The notes beneath the pieces are model-generated. The model did not search any database. It was not told the origin of the DNA and saw only the letters and a list, made by a program, of their open reading frames with translations. Below are positions 34,567 to 42,685 of a stretch of DNA of 64,000 bases, piece by piece. Each line of letters starts with the position of its first letter. Within the stretch, counting starts at the first letter, position 1. This stretch comes from Cyanobacteria bacterium FACHB-63 (GTDB lineage Bacteria > Cyanobacteriota > Cyanobacteriia > Leptolyngbyales > Leptolyngbyaceae). A program made the translations under genes and the position numbers. The stretch covers positions 124,001-188,000 of the forward strand of contig JACJNX010000064.1 of NCBI GenBank assembly GCA_014695255.1. Reading direction: 5' to 3'.

Positions 34567-36345
34567 CTAACGTCGCTGACTTAATAAGGCTTGATAGGCG
34601 ATCGCAAAGTCTTCTCCGGTAATCTGTAAATCAGTTGGTTCAGTCATCCCTAGAGCGCGATAACGTCGAACAGCTTGCAGCGCTGCTTGATTGCTCAAAA
34701 GCGCTAAGTCCGCGCCGTTCCAGCCTTCGGTCGAGTGGGCGATCGTGTCTAAATCAACCTCGGCTAATGGTCGATCGACATTATGCACTCGGAGGATTTC
34801 CAAACGACTGGATTGATCCGGGAGAGAGACTTGAATTTGTAAATCTAATCGTCCAGCCCGGAGTAGTGCCGGGTCGATTTCATCGGGGCGATTCGTTGCG
34901 CCAATCAAAAGCACAGTACCGCAGTCTTGTAATCCGTCGAGTTCAGTCAGGAGTTGAGCGACGACGCGATCGCTCACACCCGAATCGCCGCTAAACTTAC
35001 CGCGCACAGGCGCTAGCGTATCAATCTCATCGATGAAAACGACACAGGGCGAAGCTTGACGCGCCTTGTTGAATAAATCGCGAACTTCTTGCTCTGCGGC
35101 TCCGACCCAACGACTCATCAACTCTGCACCATTCACCGCAATAAAATTTGCTCTCGCTTGAGAAGCAACGGCTTTGGCTAACAGAGTTTTACCGGTTCCG
35201 GGCAGTCCCCACAATAGGATGCCGCGAGGGGCTTTCGCTCCAGTGCGCTGGTACAGTTCAGGATAGAGCATTGCACCCTCGACGGCTTCTTGCAAGGTGC
35301 GTTTGATGTGTTCAAGTCCGCCGATTTGCTCCCAAGAAACATTAGGAGATTCAACTTCAACCGATCGCAGTACCGAAGGCTTAATCTCTTTAAGCGCTTG
35401 CAGAAAATCCGTCTGTTCGATCAACAATTCATTCGGAACTGCTTCTAATGAGGGCACTTGTCGCCGTAAGGCTGTATAAGCCGCTTTTTGACAAACTGCT
35501 TTGAGATCTGCGCCCACCATTCCGACAGTGAGATCTGCGATCAATTCCAGATCAACCGATTTAAGCGGCATTGATCGCGTCAGAATCTTGAGAATTTCCA
35601 AGCGCCCGGTGCGATCGGGGACTCGGAATTGGATTTCGCGATCGAAGCGTCCGGGTCGGCGTAAAGCTGGATCGAGATGATCCGGTCGATTCGTTGCTGC
35701 GAGAACAATCACACCTTTGGTTTGAGCAAATCCATCCATTAAGGTGAGCAACTGAGCTACAACGCGCTTTTCGACTTCGCCTTCGACTTTGGTACGATCA
35801 GGCGCAAGGCTATCAATCTCATCGATAAACACAATACAGGGAGCCGAAGCCGCCGCTTTCTCGAAAATGCCGCGAAGTCGGGCTTCCGCTTCCCCATAAT
35901 ATTTGCCCATGACTTCGGGAGCGGCGATCGCAATGTAGTTCACGCCTAATTCTTCGGAGAGCGATCGAGCAGTCAAGGTTTTTCCGGTTCCGGGTGAACC
36001 TGTGAGCAAGACTCCGCGAGGAGGTTCAAGTCCTAGCCTTTCTAGAACTTCTGGTCGCTTCAGTGGCAGTTCGACCAGTTCTCGCAATTCTTTCAGCACA
36101 TCGCTCAGTCCTCCAATATTTTGGAGTGAGACAGGGCTTGCAGACGGGGGGGTGATGATCACTTCTGGAGCAGGAGGCTGAGCAGGTTGAGGGCGGCTCA
36201 CGCCGATTCCCGTATTGCGGGGAATGCTGCTAAAAGCTGCCCGATTCACTTGCACATTGGCTTTGATTTCACCTTTTTCTGCTTTTTCTTCGAGCAGTTT
36301 GGCAAGTTCTAACAGTTGCTCAAATCCTTTAAATAGCTCACTCAT
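34567..36345 (-). CDS. CDC48-like double AAA ATPase lacking the N-domain
   Basis: A 592-residue protein of two AAA modules in tandem. Module 1: GSPGTGKT (about 116-123), IVFIDEIDSLAP, arginine finger region RRPGRFDREIQFRVPDRTGR. Module 2: GLPGTGKT (about 388), VVFIDEIDTLAP, RAGRLDLQIQVSLPD. Both modules keep Walker A, Walker B and sensor residues. Instead of the double-psi barrel N-domain of Cdc48/p97 it has about 70 residues with a charged helix and Pro-rich linker. Such proteins unfold or extract substrates. It is divergent from the double ArsA/Get3-like gene with 60 bases between the starts, so the two probably share a control region. Confidence 0.9.
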   Translation of the reverse strand: MSELFKGFEQLLELAKLLEEKAEKGEIKANVQVNRAAFSSIPRNTGIGVSRPQPAQPPAPEVIITPPSASPVSLQNIGGLSDVLKELRELVELPLKRPEVLERLGLEPPRGVLLTGSPGTGKTLTARSLSEELGVNYIAIAAPEVMGKYYGEAEARLRGIFEKAAASAPCIVFIDEIDSLAPDRTKVEGEVEKRVVAQLLTLMDGFAQTKGVIVLAATNRPDHLDPALRRPGRFDREIQFRVPDRTGRLEILKILTRSMPLKSVDLELIADLTVGMVGADLKAVCQKAAYTALRRQVPSLEAVPNELLIEQTDFLQALKEIKPSVLRSVEVESPNVSWEQIGGLEHIKRTLQEAVEGAMLYPELYQRTGAKAPRGILLWGLPGTGKTLLAKAVASQARANFIAVNGAELMSRWVGAAEQEVRDLFNKARQASPCVVFIDEIDTLAPVRGKFSGDSGVSDRVVAQLLTELDGLQDCGTVLLIGATNRPDEIDPALLRAGRLDLQIQVSLPDQSSRLEILRVHNVDRPLAEVDLDTIAHSTEGWNGADLALLSNQAALQAVRRYRALGMTEPTDLQITGEDFAIAYQALLSQRR

Positions 36346-36405
36346 GATTGGTCAGGTTTTGGGGAAGACTATGGGTGATTGTGCCCAAACTCGCCCTTGT
36401 GAACG

Positions 36406-38223
36406 ATGAAAACTCTAAACTCCTTTGATTCTCTACATCTGGCAATGTTTAGCGGTAAAGGCGGCGTAGGGAAATCGACGCTTTCTAGTGGATTTGCACG
36501 CCGCTGGGCAAGACAATTTCCAAGTGAGCGAATTTTGCTGCTTTCAACTGATCCAGCGCATTCATTGGGCGATGTGCTGCAAATAGAAGTCAGCAACACG
36601 GCTCAAACGGTTGAAGATCTACCAAACTTGAGTGTCAGAGCGTTAGATGCAGGACTGCTGCTGAAGGAGTTTAAGGCGAACTATGGGGAGATTCTGGAGC
36701 GCCTAGTCGAGCGGGGCAGCTTTGCTGAGAAAGGAGATTTATCTTCGGTTTGGGAGTTGGGCTGGTCCGGACTCGATGAACTGATGGGAATTCTAGAAAT
36801 TCAGCGACTTTTGAACGATCGCATCGCCGATCGCATCGTGGTAGACATGGCTCCGAGCGGTCACACTTTAGCGCTGTTTAATCTCATGGACTTTCTCCAA
36901 GAGTTTCTGTCTGCATTGGAACTCTTTCAGCAAAAACATCGCACCATCAGCGAAACTTTCACCGGACGCTACACCCCGGATGAGGTCGATCGCTTTCTCG
37001 ACTCAATGCAGCGTGACTTAACGCATGGGCAGCAATTGTTGCAGGATCGATCGCGTTCTGCTTGCTTTATTGTGGCGATCGCAGAATGGTTGAGCTTATG
37101 TGAATCAGAACGCTTTTTAAAGTCTTTGGAAGCGCTACAGATTCCATTTGGAGCTTTGTTTCTCAATCAGATTAATTCCGAGAGCGAAATGCTGATTGAG
37201 AAGTTTCAGTACAGCTTTGAGCCTGGATCGATTATCACAATTCCACAACAGCTCGAAGAACCGATCGGAGCAAGCGCGATCGATCACTTAATCTCACAAA
37301 CTGGTCTTTCAGGTTCACTTTCAACTCCTCACTCCGTTGAACCTTCGACTAAATTCGCAGATTTCATCCTAGAAGGTTGCAAGCTGATTTTAGTGGGTGG
37401 TAAAGGTGGAGTCGGAAAGACAACGGTTGCAGCCGCGATCGCGCTCCAGATCGCGCAACAGCATCCCGATAAAAAGATTCGGGTGATTTCGATCGACCCA
37501 GCGCATTCATTAGGCGATGCGTTCGGCACTCAACTCGGACATCAACCCACGGAAATCTTGCCCAATCTGAGCGCCCAGGAAATTAATGCGCGGGAAACGC
37601 TCGACCAGTTTCGATCGACCTATCTTTGGGAGCTAGCCGACATGATGAGTGGCAAGACTGAAGACGAAACCCTGCAAATCGCCTACACGCCGGAAGCTTG
37701 GCGCAAAATTATGGCGCAAGCGCTCCCTGGAATCGAAGAAATGCTGTCTCTGATTGAGGTGATGGAGCTTTTAGACTCGCAAGCCCAAGATCTGATCATT
37801 TTGGATACGGCTCCGACAGGTCATCTGCTTCGTTTCCTCGAAATGCCTTCGATCCTGTCAAATTGGCTAGCTTGGATTTTCAAGCTCTGGCTGAAATATC
37901 AAGATATCGCTGGACACACAGAACTGATGAGCCGATTAAGAACGTTGCGCCAGCGCATTGTGCAAACTCACAAAAAACTGCAATCTCCTGAACATACAGA
38001 ATTTATCGCTGTTGTACAAAATCGATCGACTATCCTCGCCGAAACGGAACGCTTGATCAAATCGATCGAACAGTTGCAAGTCTATCAGCGCTACATCGTT
38101 CACAACCGCGCCGATCGTCCACTCGATTTATTCGGGGATAAAACAATTATCACCATCCCGAATATTTCTGCTGAACTTCCGCCATTTGCTCAACTGGAGA
38201 AAGTCGCCGAACTGCTGCGATAA
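36406..38223 (+). CDS. Double-domain ArsA/Get3-family ATPase
   Basis: A 605-residue protein with two complete ArsA modules. Module 1: [20 protein letters not shown] (17-24 P-loop), [32 protein letters not shown]. Module 2 from about 330: [58 protein letters not shown]. Both have the deviant Walker A and switch residues, so both may hydrolyse ATP. The Cys triad for arsenite of E. coli ArsA is not evident, and no arsB or arsR is near, so a Get3-like role in handling hydrophobic proteins, or another cargo, is as likely. It is divergent from the CDC48-like ATPase. Confidence 0.9.
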   Translation: MKTLNSFDSLHLAMFSGKGGVGKSTLSSGFARRWARQFPSERILLLSTDPAHSLGDVLQIEVSNTAQTVEDLPNLSVRALDAGLLLKEFKANYGEILERLVERGSFAEKGDLSSVWELGWSGLDELMGILEIQRLLNDRIADRIVVDMAPSGHTLALFNLMDFLQEFLSALELFQQKHRTISETFTGRYTPDEVDRFLDSMQRDLTHGQQLLQDRSRSACFIVAIAEWLSLCESERFLKSLEALQIPFGALFLNQINSESEMLIEKFQYSFEPGSIITIPQQLEEPIGASAIDHLISQTGLSGSLSTPHSVEPSTKFADFILEGCKLILVGGKGGVGKTTVAAAIALQIAQQHPDKKIRVISIDPAHSLGDAFGTQLGHQPTEILPNLSAQEINARETLDQFRSTYLWELADMMSGKTEDETLQIAYTPEAWRKIMAQALPGIEEMLSLIEVMELLDSQAQDLIILDTAPTGHLLRFLEMPSILSNWLAWIFKLWLKYQDIAGHTELMSRLRTLRQRIVQTHKKLQSPEHTEFIAVVQNRSTILAETERLIKSIEQLQVYQRYIVHNRADRPLDLFGDKTIITIPNISAELPPFAQLEKVAELLR

Positions 38224-38257
38224 AATGAAGCCACTCCGATTAATGTGCTTGAACACT

Positions 38258-38842
38258 ATGACTCAGGCTCAAACAAAAAAACTCACGTTTGAAGAGTATC
38301 TTTCCTACAACGACGGCACAGATACCCGATACGAACTTGTGGACGGAGAACTAATCGAAATGCCGCCAGAATCTCAACAAAATAACGATATTGCTAAGCG
38401 CATTCTGTTTGAGCTTCTTAAGCATTTCCCGATCGAACTCATTGCCTACAAAGACACTGAGATTGAAGTGTCCGGTAGACTAGCAAGATGCCGACTGCCG
38501 GATTTAATTCTGCATACAGAGGAATCTAAGGCAGCAATCAGTACAAGAAATCGCGCCACGATTACCCGCGATATGCCACCGCCTGCGATCGTTGTCGAAG
38601 TCGTTTCACCCGGAACAACCAATCGAGACCGAGACTATCGCCACAAACGCACCGAATATGCTGCCCGTTGCATTTCTGAATACTGGATTGTCGATCCGCA
38701 GGAGCAGCAAATCACTGTTTGTACCTGGATTAACGGTCAGTACGAAGATGAAGCTTTTAGAGACGAGCAGAAGCTTAAATCGACGATCGTTCCCGCATTC
38801 GATCTCAACGTAAATCAAATTCTAAATGCGTCGCAAGTTTAA
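38258..38842 (+). CDS. Uma2-family (DUF820) putative nuclease
   Basis: A 194-residue protein with the Uma2 pattern: [58 protein letters not shown] and [15 protein letters not shown]. The Glu, Asp, Glu-Val core residues correspond to a PD-(D/E)XK fold. This family is expanded in cyanobacteria and its role is not settled; a mobile-element link has been proposed. I start at the ATG at 38258; earlier frames overlap the ArsA gene. A decayed second copy of this family lies at 55.5 kb. Confidence 0.88.
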   Translation: MTQAQTKKLTFEEYLSYNDGTDTRYELVDGELIEMPPESQQNNDIAKRILFELLKHFPIELIAYKDTEIEVSGRLARCRLPDLILHTEESKAAISTRNRATITRDMPPPAIVVEVVSPGTTNRDRDYRHKRTEYAARCISEYWIVDPQEQQITVCTWINGQYEDEAFRDEQKLKSTIVPAFDLNVNQILNASQV

Positions 38843-38908
38843 ACGCATTCCTACCCAGAAGCGCTTATCCTAAAGTAATGTGAAGTTTTTTAAACTCCTA
38901 ACCCCCCT

Positions 38909-39778
38909 ATGAAATGTATCATCGATCGCCGCGCCCAGTTTTCGGCAAGCCATCGGTACTATCTGCCCGAACTGAGCGAAGCGGAAAACGTTGAGCGATT
39001 TGGGGCTTGTACTCGCGCTCCCGGACATGGGCATAACTATGTGCTGTATGTCTCGATGCTGGGAGATCTAGACGAATACGGCATGGTACTCAATCTATCC
39101 GATGTCAAGCACGTGATCAAGCGCGAAGTCACCAGTCAGCTTGACTTCTCCTATCTGAATGACGCATGGACAGAGTTCCAGCAAACCCTTCCCACAACTG
39201 AAAATATTGCTCGATCAATCTGGTATCGATTAGCGCCGCACTTACCGATCGTCAAAATTCGACTGTACGAACATCCTGAACTCTGGGCAGATTATCTAGG
39301 AAACAACATGGAAGCCTACCTCACTATCAGCACTCACTTTAGCGCCGCTCATCGTCTCGCTCGTCCGGATCTCAGCTTTGAGCAAAACTGCGAAATCTAC
39401 GGCAAATGCGCTCGTCCAAACGGTCATGGACATAATTATCACCTCGAAGTCACCATCAAAGGTGAAATGGATGAGCGAACCGGAATGATTGCAGATTTAG
39501 TCGCATTCCAGAAAGCAGTAGATGATTACGTGGTAGAACCTTTCGACCACACTTTCTTAAATAAAGATATTCCTTATTTTGAGAAAGTTGTGCCAACTGC
39601 CGAAAATATTGCAGTTCACATTCGCGATTTGCTGGAAGACCCAATTCGCCAGATTGGGGCACAGTTGTACAAAGTGAAATTGATCGAGAGTCCGAATAAC
39701 TCTTGTGAGGTTTATGGCGCGAATGCGACGGATGCGATCGCGCTTCTAATGCGTGAACCTGCACTCGCAAAAGTGTAG
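38909..39778 (+). CDS. Tandem 6-pyruvoyltetrahydropterin synthase (PTPS/QueD)-family protein
   Basis: A 289-residue protein of two PTPS modules. Module 1: FSASHRYYLPEL (H15), ACTRAPGHGHNYVLYVSMLG (C34, H40, H42), LPTTENIARSIW, YEHPELW. Module 2: FSAAHRLARPDL (H148), CARPNGHGHNYHLEV (C167, H173, H175), FDHTFLNKD (D213, H214), VPTAENIAVHI, IESPNN. Both keep the zinc ligands and catalytic Cys. In module 1 the Asp-His pair of the relay is LDFSYLND, so the His is replaced by Phe-80. The protein may make a pterin or the queuosine precursor 6-carboxytetrahydropterin. It is not a standard single-domain QueD (about 120 residues). Confidence 0.88.
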   Translation: MKCIIDRRAQFSASHRYYLPELSEAENVERFGACTRAPGHGHNYVLYVSMLGDLDEYGMVLNLSDVKHVIKREVTSQLDFSYLNDAWTEFQQTLPTTENIARSIWYRLAPHLPIVKIRLYEHPELWADYLGNNMEAYLTISTHFSAAHRLARPDLSFEQNCEIYGKCARPNGHGHNYHLEVTIKGEMDERTGMIADLVAFQKAVDDYVVEPFDHTFLNKDIPYFEKVVPTAENIAVHIRDLLEDPIRQIGAQLYKVKLIESPNNSCEVYGANATDAIALLMREPALAKV

Positions 39779-39788
39779 AACTAAACCA

Positions 39789-39814
39789 TCGGGCGATTCG
39801 ATCGGATCGCCCGA
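39789..39814. terminator. Hairpin between the PTPS gene and phoU
   Basis: TCGGGCGAT at 39789-39797 pairs perfectly with ATCGCCCGA at 39806-39814 around an eight-base loop. It lies between two convergent genes, ending six bases before the phoU stop, and should serve the PTPS gene at least. No T run follows. Confidence 0.6.
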
Positions 39815-39819
39815 AAGCG

Positions 39820-40491
39820 TTATCGTTTTCCCGTGACAATATATGCCACGCGCTTACCAATATTTGCCGCATGATCCGCCATGCGTTCTAAGTGGCGAAT
39901 AATTAGCACTTGCAGCACGATTGGTTCGATCATGCCCTTCACATCTTGCTGACGCGCTAATAAGTTATAAAGCGTTTCGTAGTCTGAATCCACCACATCA
40001 TCGCGCTGACGCACATCTAAACCCAATTCAGCGTTGAGATCGGACAGCGACTCTAAACTAAGGGCTAACATTGCCCGACAGCGATCGAACATCTGCCGAA
40101 TTTTACCCATATGTGGCGATTCGGGATACGGAAACAACTGCACTGCGACATCACCCAAGTTTTGAGCATAGTCTCCAATTCGCTCTAGATCGCGAACCAG
40201 CTGCATCAGAGCGCTGAGTAGCCTTAAATCCTGAGCCACAGGAGATTGCAGTGCGATCAGATTGACGCAATCGAGTTCGATCTGTTTGTAGAGACGATCG
40301 ATTTTCTTATCAAGTTTGCGAATTTGATCAGCGGCAGCGAGATTGCGATCGAACAAGGCTTCTCGTGCGAGATAGCAAGATCGTTCGACCAGTGCTCCCA
40401 TGCGCAAAACATCGCGTTGGATGCGTTTGATCTGGCGCTCGAAGTGAACCCGAATCGGTTCTTGACCCTCTGGCACGTTTTTGTAAAACAT
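39820..40491 (-). CDS. phoU: Phosphate signalling protein PhoU
   Basis: A 223-residue two-bundle PhoU. VHFERQIKRIQRDVLRMGAL, the first EXXXD metal motif region (LDKKIDRLYKQIE), LRDLERIGDYAQNLGD-like (LVRDLERIGDYAQNLGDVAV), and the second bundle end HLERMADHAANIGKRVAYIV are typical. PhoU links the Pst phosphate transporter to the PhoR-type kinase (SphS-SphR in cyanobacteria) and keeps the pho regulon off when phosphate is plentiful. No pst genes adjoin. Facing it, 224 bases away, is the start of the gene at 40716. I did not find a convincing Pho box between them. Confidence 0.94.
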   Translation of the reverse strand: MFYKNVPEGQEPIRVHFERQIKRIQRDVLRMGALVERSCYLAREALFDRNLAAADQIRKLDKKIDRLYKQIELDCVNLIALQSPVAQDLRLLSALMQLVRDLERIGDYAQNLGDVAVQLFPYPESPHMGKIRQMFDRCRAMLALSLESLSDLNAELGLDVRQRDDVVDSDYETLYNLLARQQDVKGMIEPIVLQVLIIRHLERMADHAANIGKRVAYIVTGKR

Positions 40492-40715
40492 TGAATTGTC
40501 AAAGAAATCTGGGGAAAACGGTCGCTGAAGGCTTCACTATAACAATAGAATTTTTAGATGTCAGGTATTGTACACAACGTTTCAATTCTTTTTTATTTTA
40601 GAGCGATCGAATTTTCAGATCATCCTGTAACCTATAGACTTCCCGATCAAAGCGCCTGTATTGTTTCCCTTCTAAAATAAAGATGATCGCGAACCTTATT
40701 TCGACAAATTCCGCT

Positions 40716-41495
40716 ATGTTTTCTTCTGCTGACGACCAGATCGCACAATATTCCCAAGGGCACAGCTTATTTGCCCAACTTAGAAGCCGCTTTCCGCAAG
40801 GAGCGCTGATTTCGGAACTGGTTCAAATTCACGATGGACAGTTTGTGGTCAGAGCGATCGTTCAGGTTGGAACCACGACGATGGCAACCGGAATGGCGGC
40901 GGCTGAAAAAATCGAAGTTGCAGAAGATCGAGCGCGGGTTCGAGCAATGGAGGTGTTGGGAATTTCGCCAACCGGAGGTGCACCTACATTTGATGTGGCG
41001 GCGCGATCGATGGAACCCCCTAAGGAAGTCGAACCGAGTTTTACAACGGCAATTCCCGACCTTCCATTGCCCCCGGTTGAAGCGTTAGTTCCCGAAATTC
41101 CTAAGAAGACCGTTCGCAAGAAAAAAGAAGAACCACTCGATGAAGTGGCTCCAGTGCCTGATTTGCTGTCGTTTCCGGGCTTAGATATGCCGGAGATTAA
41201 ATCTGCACCGCCAGAAATCACTCGTGAGCCTGCGAATCCGCCCATCGATTTCTCGTCAGATTTTGAAGACGATGAACCAGAACCACCCGCACCAGAACCG
41301 ATCGATCTATCCGATGCGATAGCGCAAATTGGTACAGAAATTGAGCGGATTGGCTGGACAAAGAAACAAGGAAGCACGTATCTTCAAGACACCTACGGCA
41401 AAAAAACTCGTGCTGAGCTAGATGAGGATGAATTAATCGAGTTTCTGCACTATCTCAAAGCCTTACCATCTAAGGGACAAGGAATTCCCTTCTAA
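40716..41495 (+). CDS. Cyanobacterial protein with a possible Rad52-like N-domain
   Basis: A 259-residue soluble protein. The first 95 residues (FAQLRSRFPQGALISELVQI, FVVRAIVQVGTTTMATGMAA, EKIEVAEDRARVRAMEVLGI) follow a beta-beta-alpha rhythm that recalls the Rad52/DdrA annealing fold, where an ATG(x)A turn precedes a helix of E-xx-A-xx-RA-LG type. A Pro/Glu-rich linker follows, then AIAQIGTEIERIGWTKKQGS and TRAELDEDELIEFLHYLKAL, like the small helical tail found on some phage annealing proteins. The similarity is by eye and weak. The ATG at 40716 is preferred over the one at 40683. The isochorismatase gene follows six bases after the stop. Confidence 0.55.
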   Translation: MFSSADDQIAQYSQGHSLFAQLRSRFPQGALISELVQIHDGQFVVRAIVQVGTTTMATGMAAAEKIEVAEDRARVRAMEVLGISPTGGAPTFDVAARSMEPPKEVEPSFTTAIPDLPLPPVEALVPEIPKKTVRKKKEEPLDEVAPVPDLLSFPGLDMPEIKSAPPEITREPANPPIDFSSDFEDDEPEPPAPEPIDLSDAIAQIGTEIERIGWTKKQGSTYLQDTYGKKTRAELDEDELIEFLHYLKALPSKGQGIPF

Positions 41496-41501
41496 ACACC
41501 T

Positions 41502-42185
41502 ATGACATTTATTGCAGCACAGCCTTACGAGTACGAGCTACCCACCAATTCGGAAATTGCGTTGATTGTGATTGATATGCAGCGCGATTTTCTCGAATTG
41601 GGTGGATTTGGTGAAGTGTTAGGAAATGATGTCGGGCGATTAACTGCGATCGTTCCGACCGTGAAACGCTTGCTCGAAGGCTGTCGCGCTTTCAATGTCC
41701 CGATTTTTCATACCCAAGAAGGACACCAGCCCGACTTATCCGATTGTCCTAAATCGAAGTTGAAGCGCGGTCGGGGAGAGTTGACGATCGGTGATACGGG
41801 TAAACTTGGCAGGATTCTGGTCTTAGGGGAACCTGGGAATGAGATTATTCCAGAGCTTGCACCGATCCCCGGAGAAGTCTTGATTCCGAAACCCGGAAAG
41901 GGCGCGTTCTACAATACTGATCTTGAGGTGCAATTGATCGCCCGGAATGTGACGCACCTATTGATTGCAGGTGTGACTACAGAGGTCTGCGTGCAAACGA
42001 CGATGCGTGAGGCGAACGATCGTGGTTATGAATGTTTGCTGGTTGAAGATGCAACCGAGAGCTATTTTGCTGAATTTAAGCAAGCGACTTTAGAAATGGT
42101 GCGGGCGCAAGGGGGAATCATCGGATGGACGGCGACGACAGATGAAGTGCTACAGGGATTGCGATCGTGGAAAGCAGCAGGGTAA
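41502..42185 (+). CDS. Isochorismatase-family cysteine hydrolase
   Basis: A 227-residue alpha/beta hydrolase of the isochorismatase superfamily. The triad is in [13 protein letters not shown] (Asp), [19 protein letters not shown] (Lys) and [20 protein letters not shown] (Cys). [20 protein letters not shown] is also typical. Members include nicotinamidase, N-carbamoylsarcosine amidase, biuret and ureidoacrylate hydrolases; this one cannot be assigned, though [13 protein letters not shown] with an N-terminal [10 protein letters not shown] is common in ureidoacrylate/biuret hydrolase-like groups. It follows the Rad52-like gene by six bases, so they are likely cotranscribed. Confidence 0.87.
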   Translation: MTFIAAQPYEYELPTNSEIALIVIDMQRDFLELGGFGEVLGNDVGRLTAIVPTVKRLLEGCRAFNVPIFHTQEGHQPDLSDCPKSKLKRGRGELTIGDTGKLGRILVLGEPGNEIIPELAPIPGEVLIPKPGKGAFYNTDLEVQLIARNVTHLLIAGVTTEVCVQTTMREANDRGYECLLVEDATESYFAEFKQATLEMVRAQGGIIGWTATTDEVLQGLRSWKAAG

Positions 42186-42212
42186 GCGATCGGGCTTTCT
42201 AAACCCGATCGC
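42186..42212. terminator. Hairpin with HIP1-like arms after the isochorismatase gene
   Basis: GCGATCGGG at 42186-42194 pairs with CCCGATCGC at 42204-42212 around a nine-base loop. It starts directly at the stop codon and separates the gene from the convergent one ending at 42235. It is probably a terminator, though the arms are also variants of the frequent HIP1 octamer. Confidence 0.6.
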
Positions 42213-42234
42213 CTCTGAGAATCGATAAGATTAA

Positions 42235-42549
42235 CTATTTGTCACCAACAACCTTTTCAACTGCGGCTTCTGCCTTTTCGAGCAGGTTTGCTTGGTCGGG
42301 ATTCTCCTTCTTAAAGAGCTTCAGATCTTTCTCATATTCTTTGTCTAATCCCTTGGGATCGTTTGCCGCTTCCATCGCTTTTTCGTAAGCTTCTTGGCGG
42401 CTTGAATACTGTTCTCCATCCGGGCTGATCACTTCTTCGCTTCCAGGCACTTGCGTTGTCACCTCTGCATAAGCAGGCGCGAAGAAGCCTGTCCACGTCA
42501 TCAAACCTACAACTAATACCGCGAAGACACGCGCCATTAAACGTTTCAT
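42235..42549 (-). CDS. Small secreted charged protein
   Basis: A 104-residue protein with a good signal peptide (MKRLMARVFAVLVVGLMTW, cleavage at AYA-EV). The mature 68 residues are highly charged and helical: GEQYSSRQEAYEKAMEAAN, then YEKDLKLFKKENPDQANLLE, and KAEAAVEKVVGDK. It contains no Cys. It is likely lumenal or periplasmic. I recognise no family. The start at 42549 is chosen because the signal peptide begins there; a longer frame reaches 42576. A GGAGG-like site precedes it. Confidence 0.65.
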   Translation of the reverse strand: MKRLMARVFAVLVVGLMTWTGFFAPAYAEVTTQVPGSEEVISPDGEQYSSRQEAYEKAMEAANDPKGLDKEYEKDLKLFKKENPDQANLLEKAEAAVEKVVGDK

Positions 42550-42685
42550 ATAAAGTCCTCCGAACATAATAATCAATTTGCGTTCGGGGCAATTTTACGA
42601 AATTTACGATCGCTCCTCCGTCTACCACAGGACAGAAGCAGAAAATTTTGACCTTGGACAAAACTTATCGATCGCGGAGCGCGCA

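Noticed and set aside
36369-36599. Frames opposite the P-loop regions of the ArsA gene (also 37329-37529)
   Set aside because: They are reverse-strand shadows of the two repeated ArsA modules and resemble each other for that reason only.
40492-40715. Pho box or NtcA site in the phoU divergent region
   Set aside because: I looked for CTTAACCT-like repeats and GTA-n8-TAC and found no match that I would trust.
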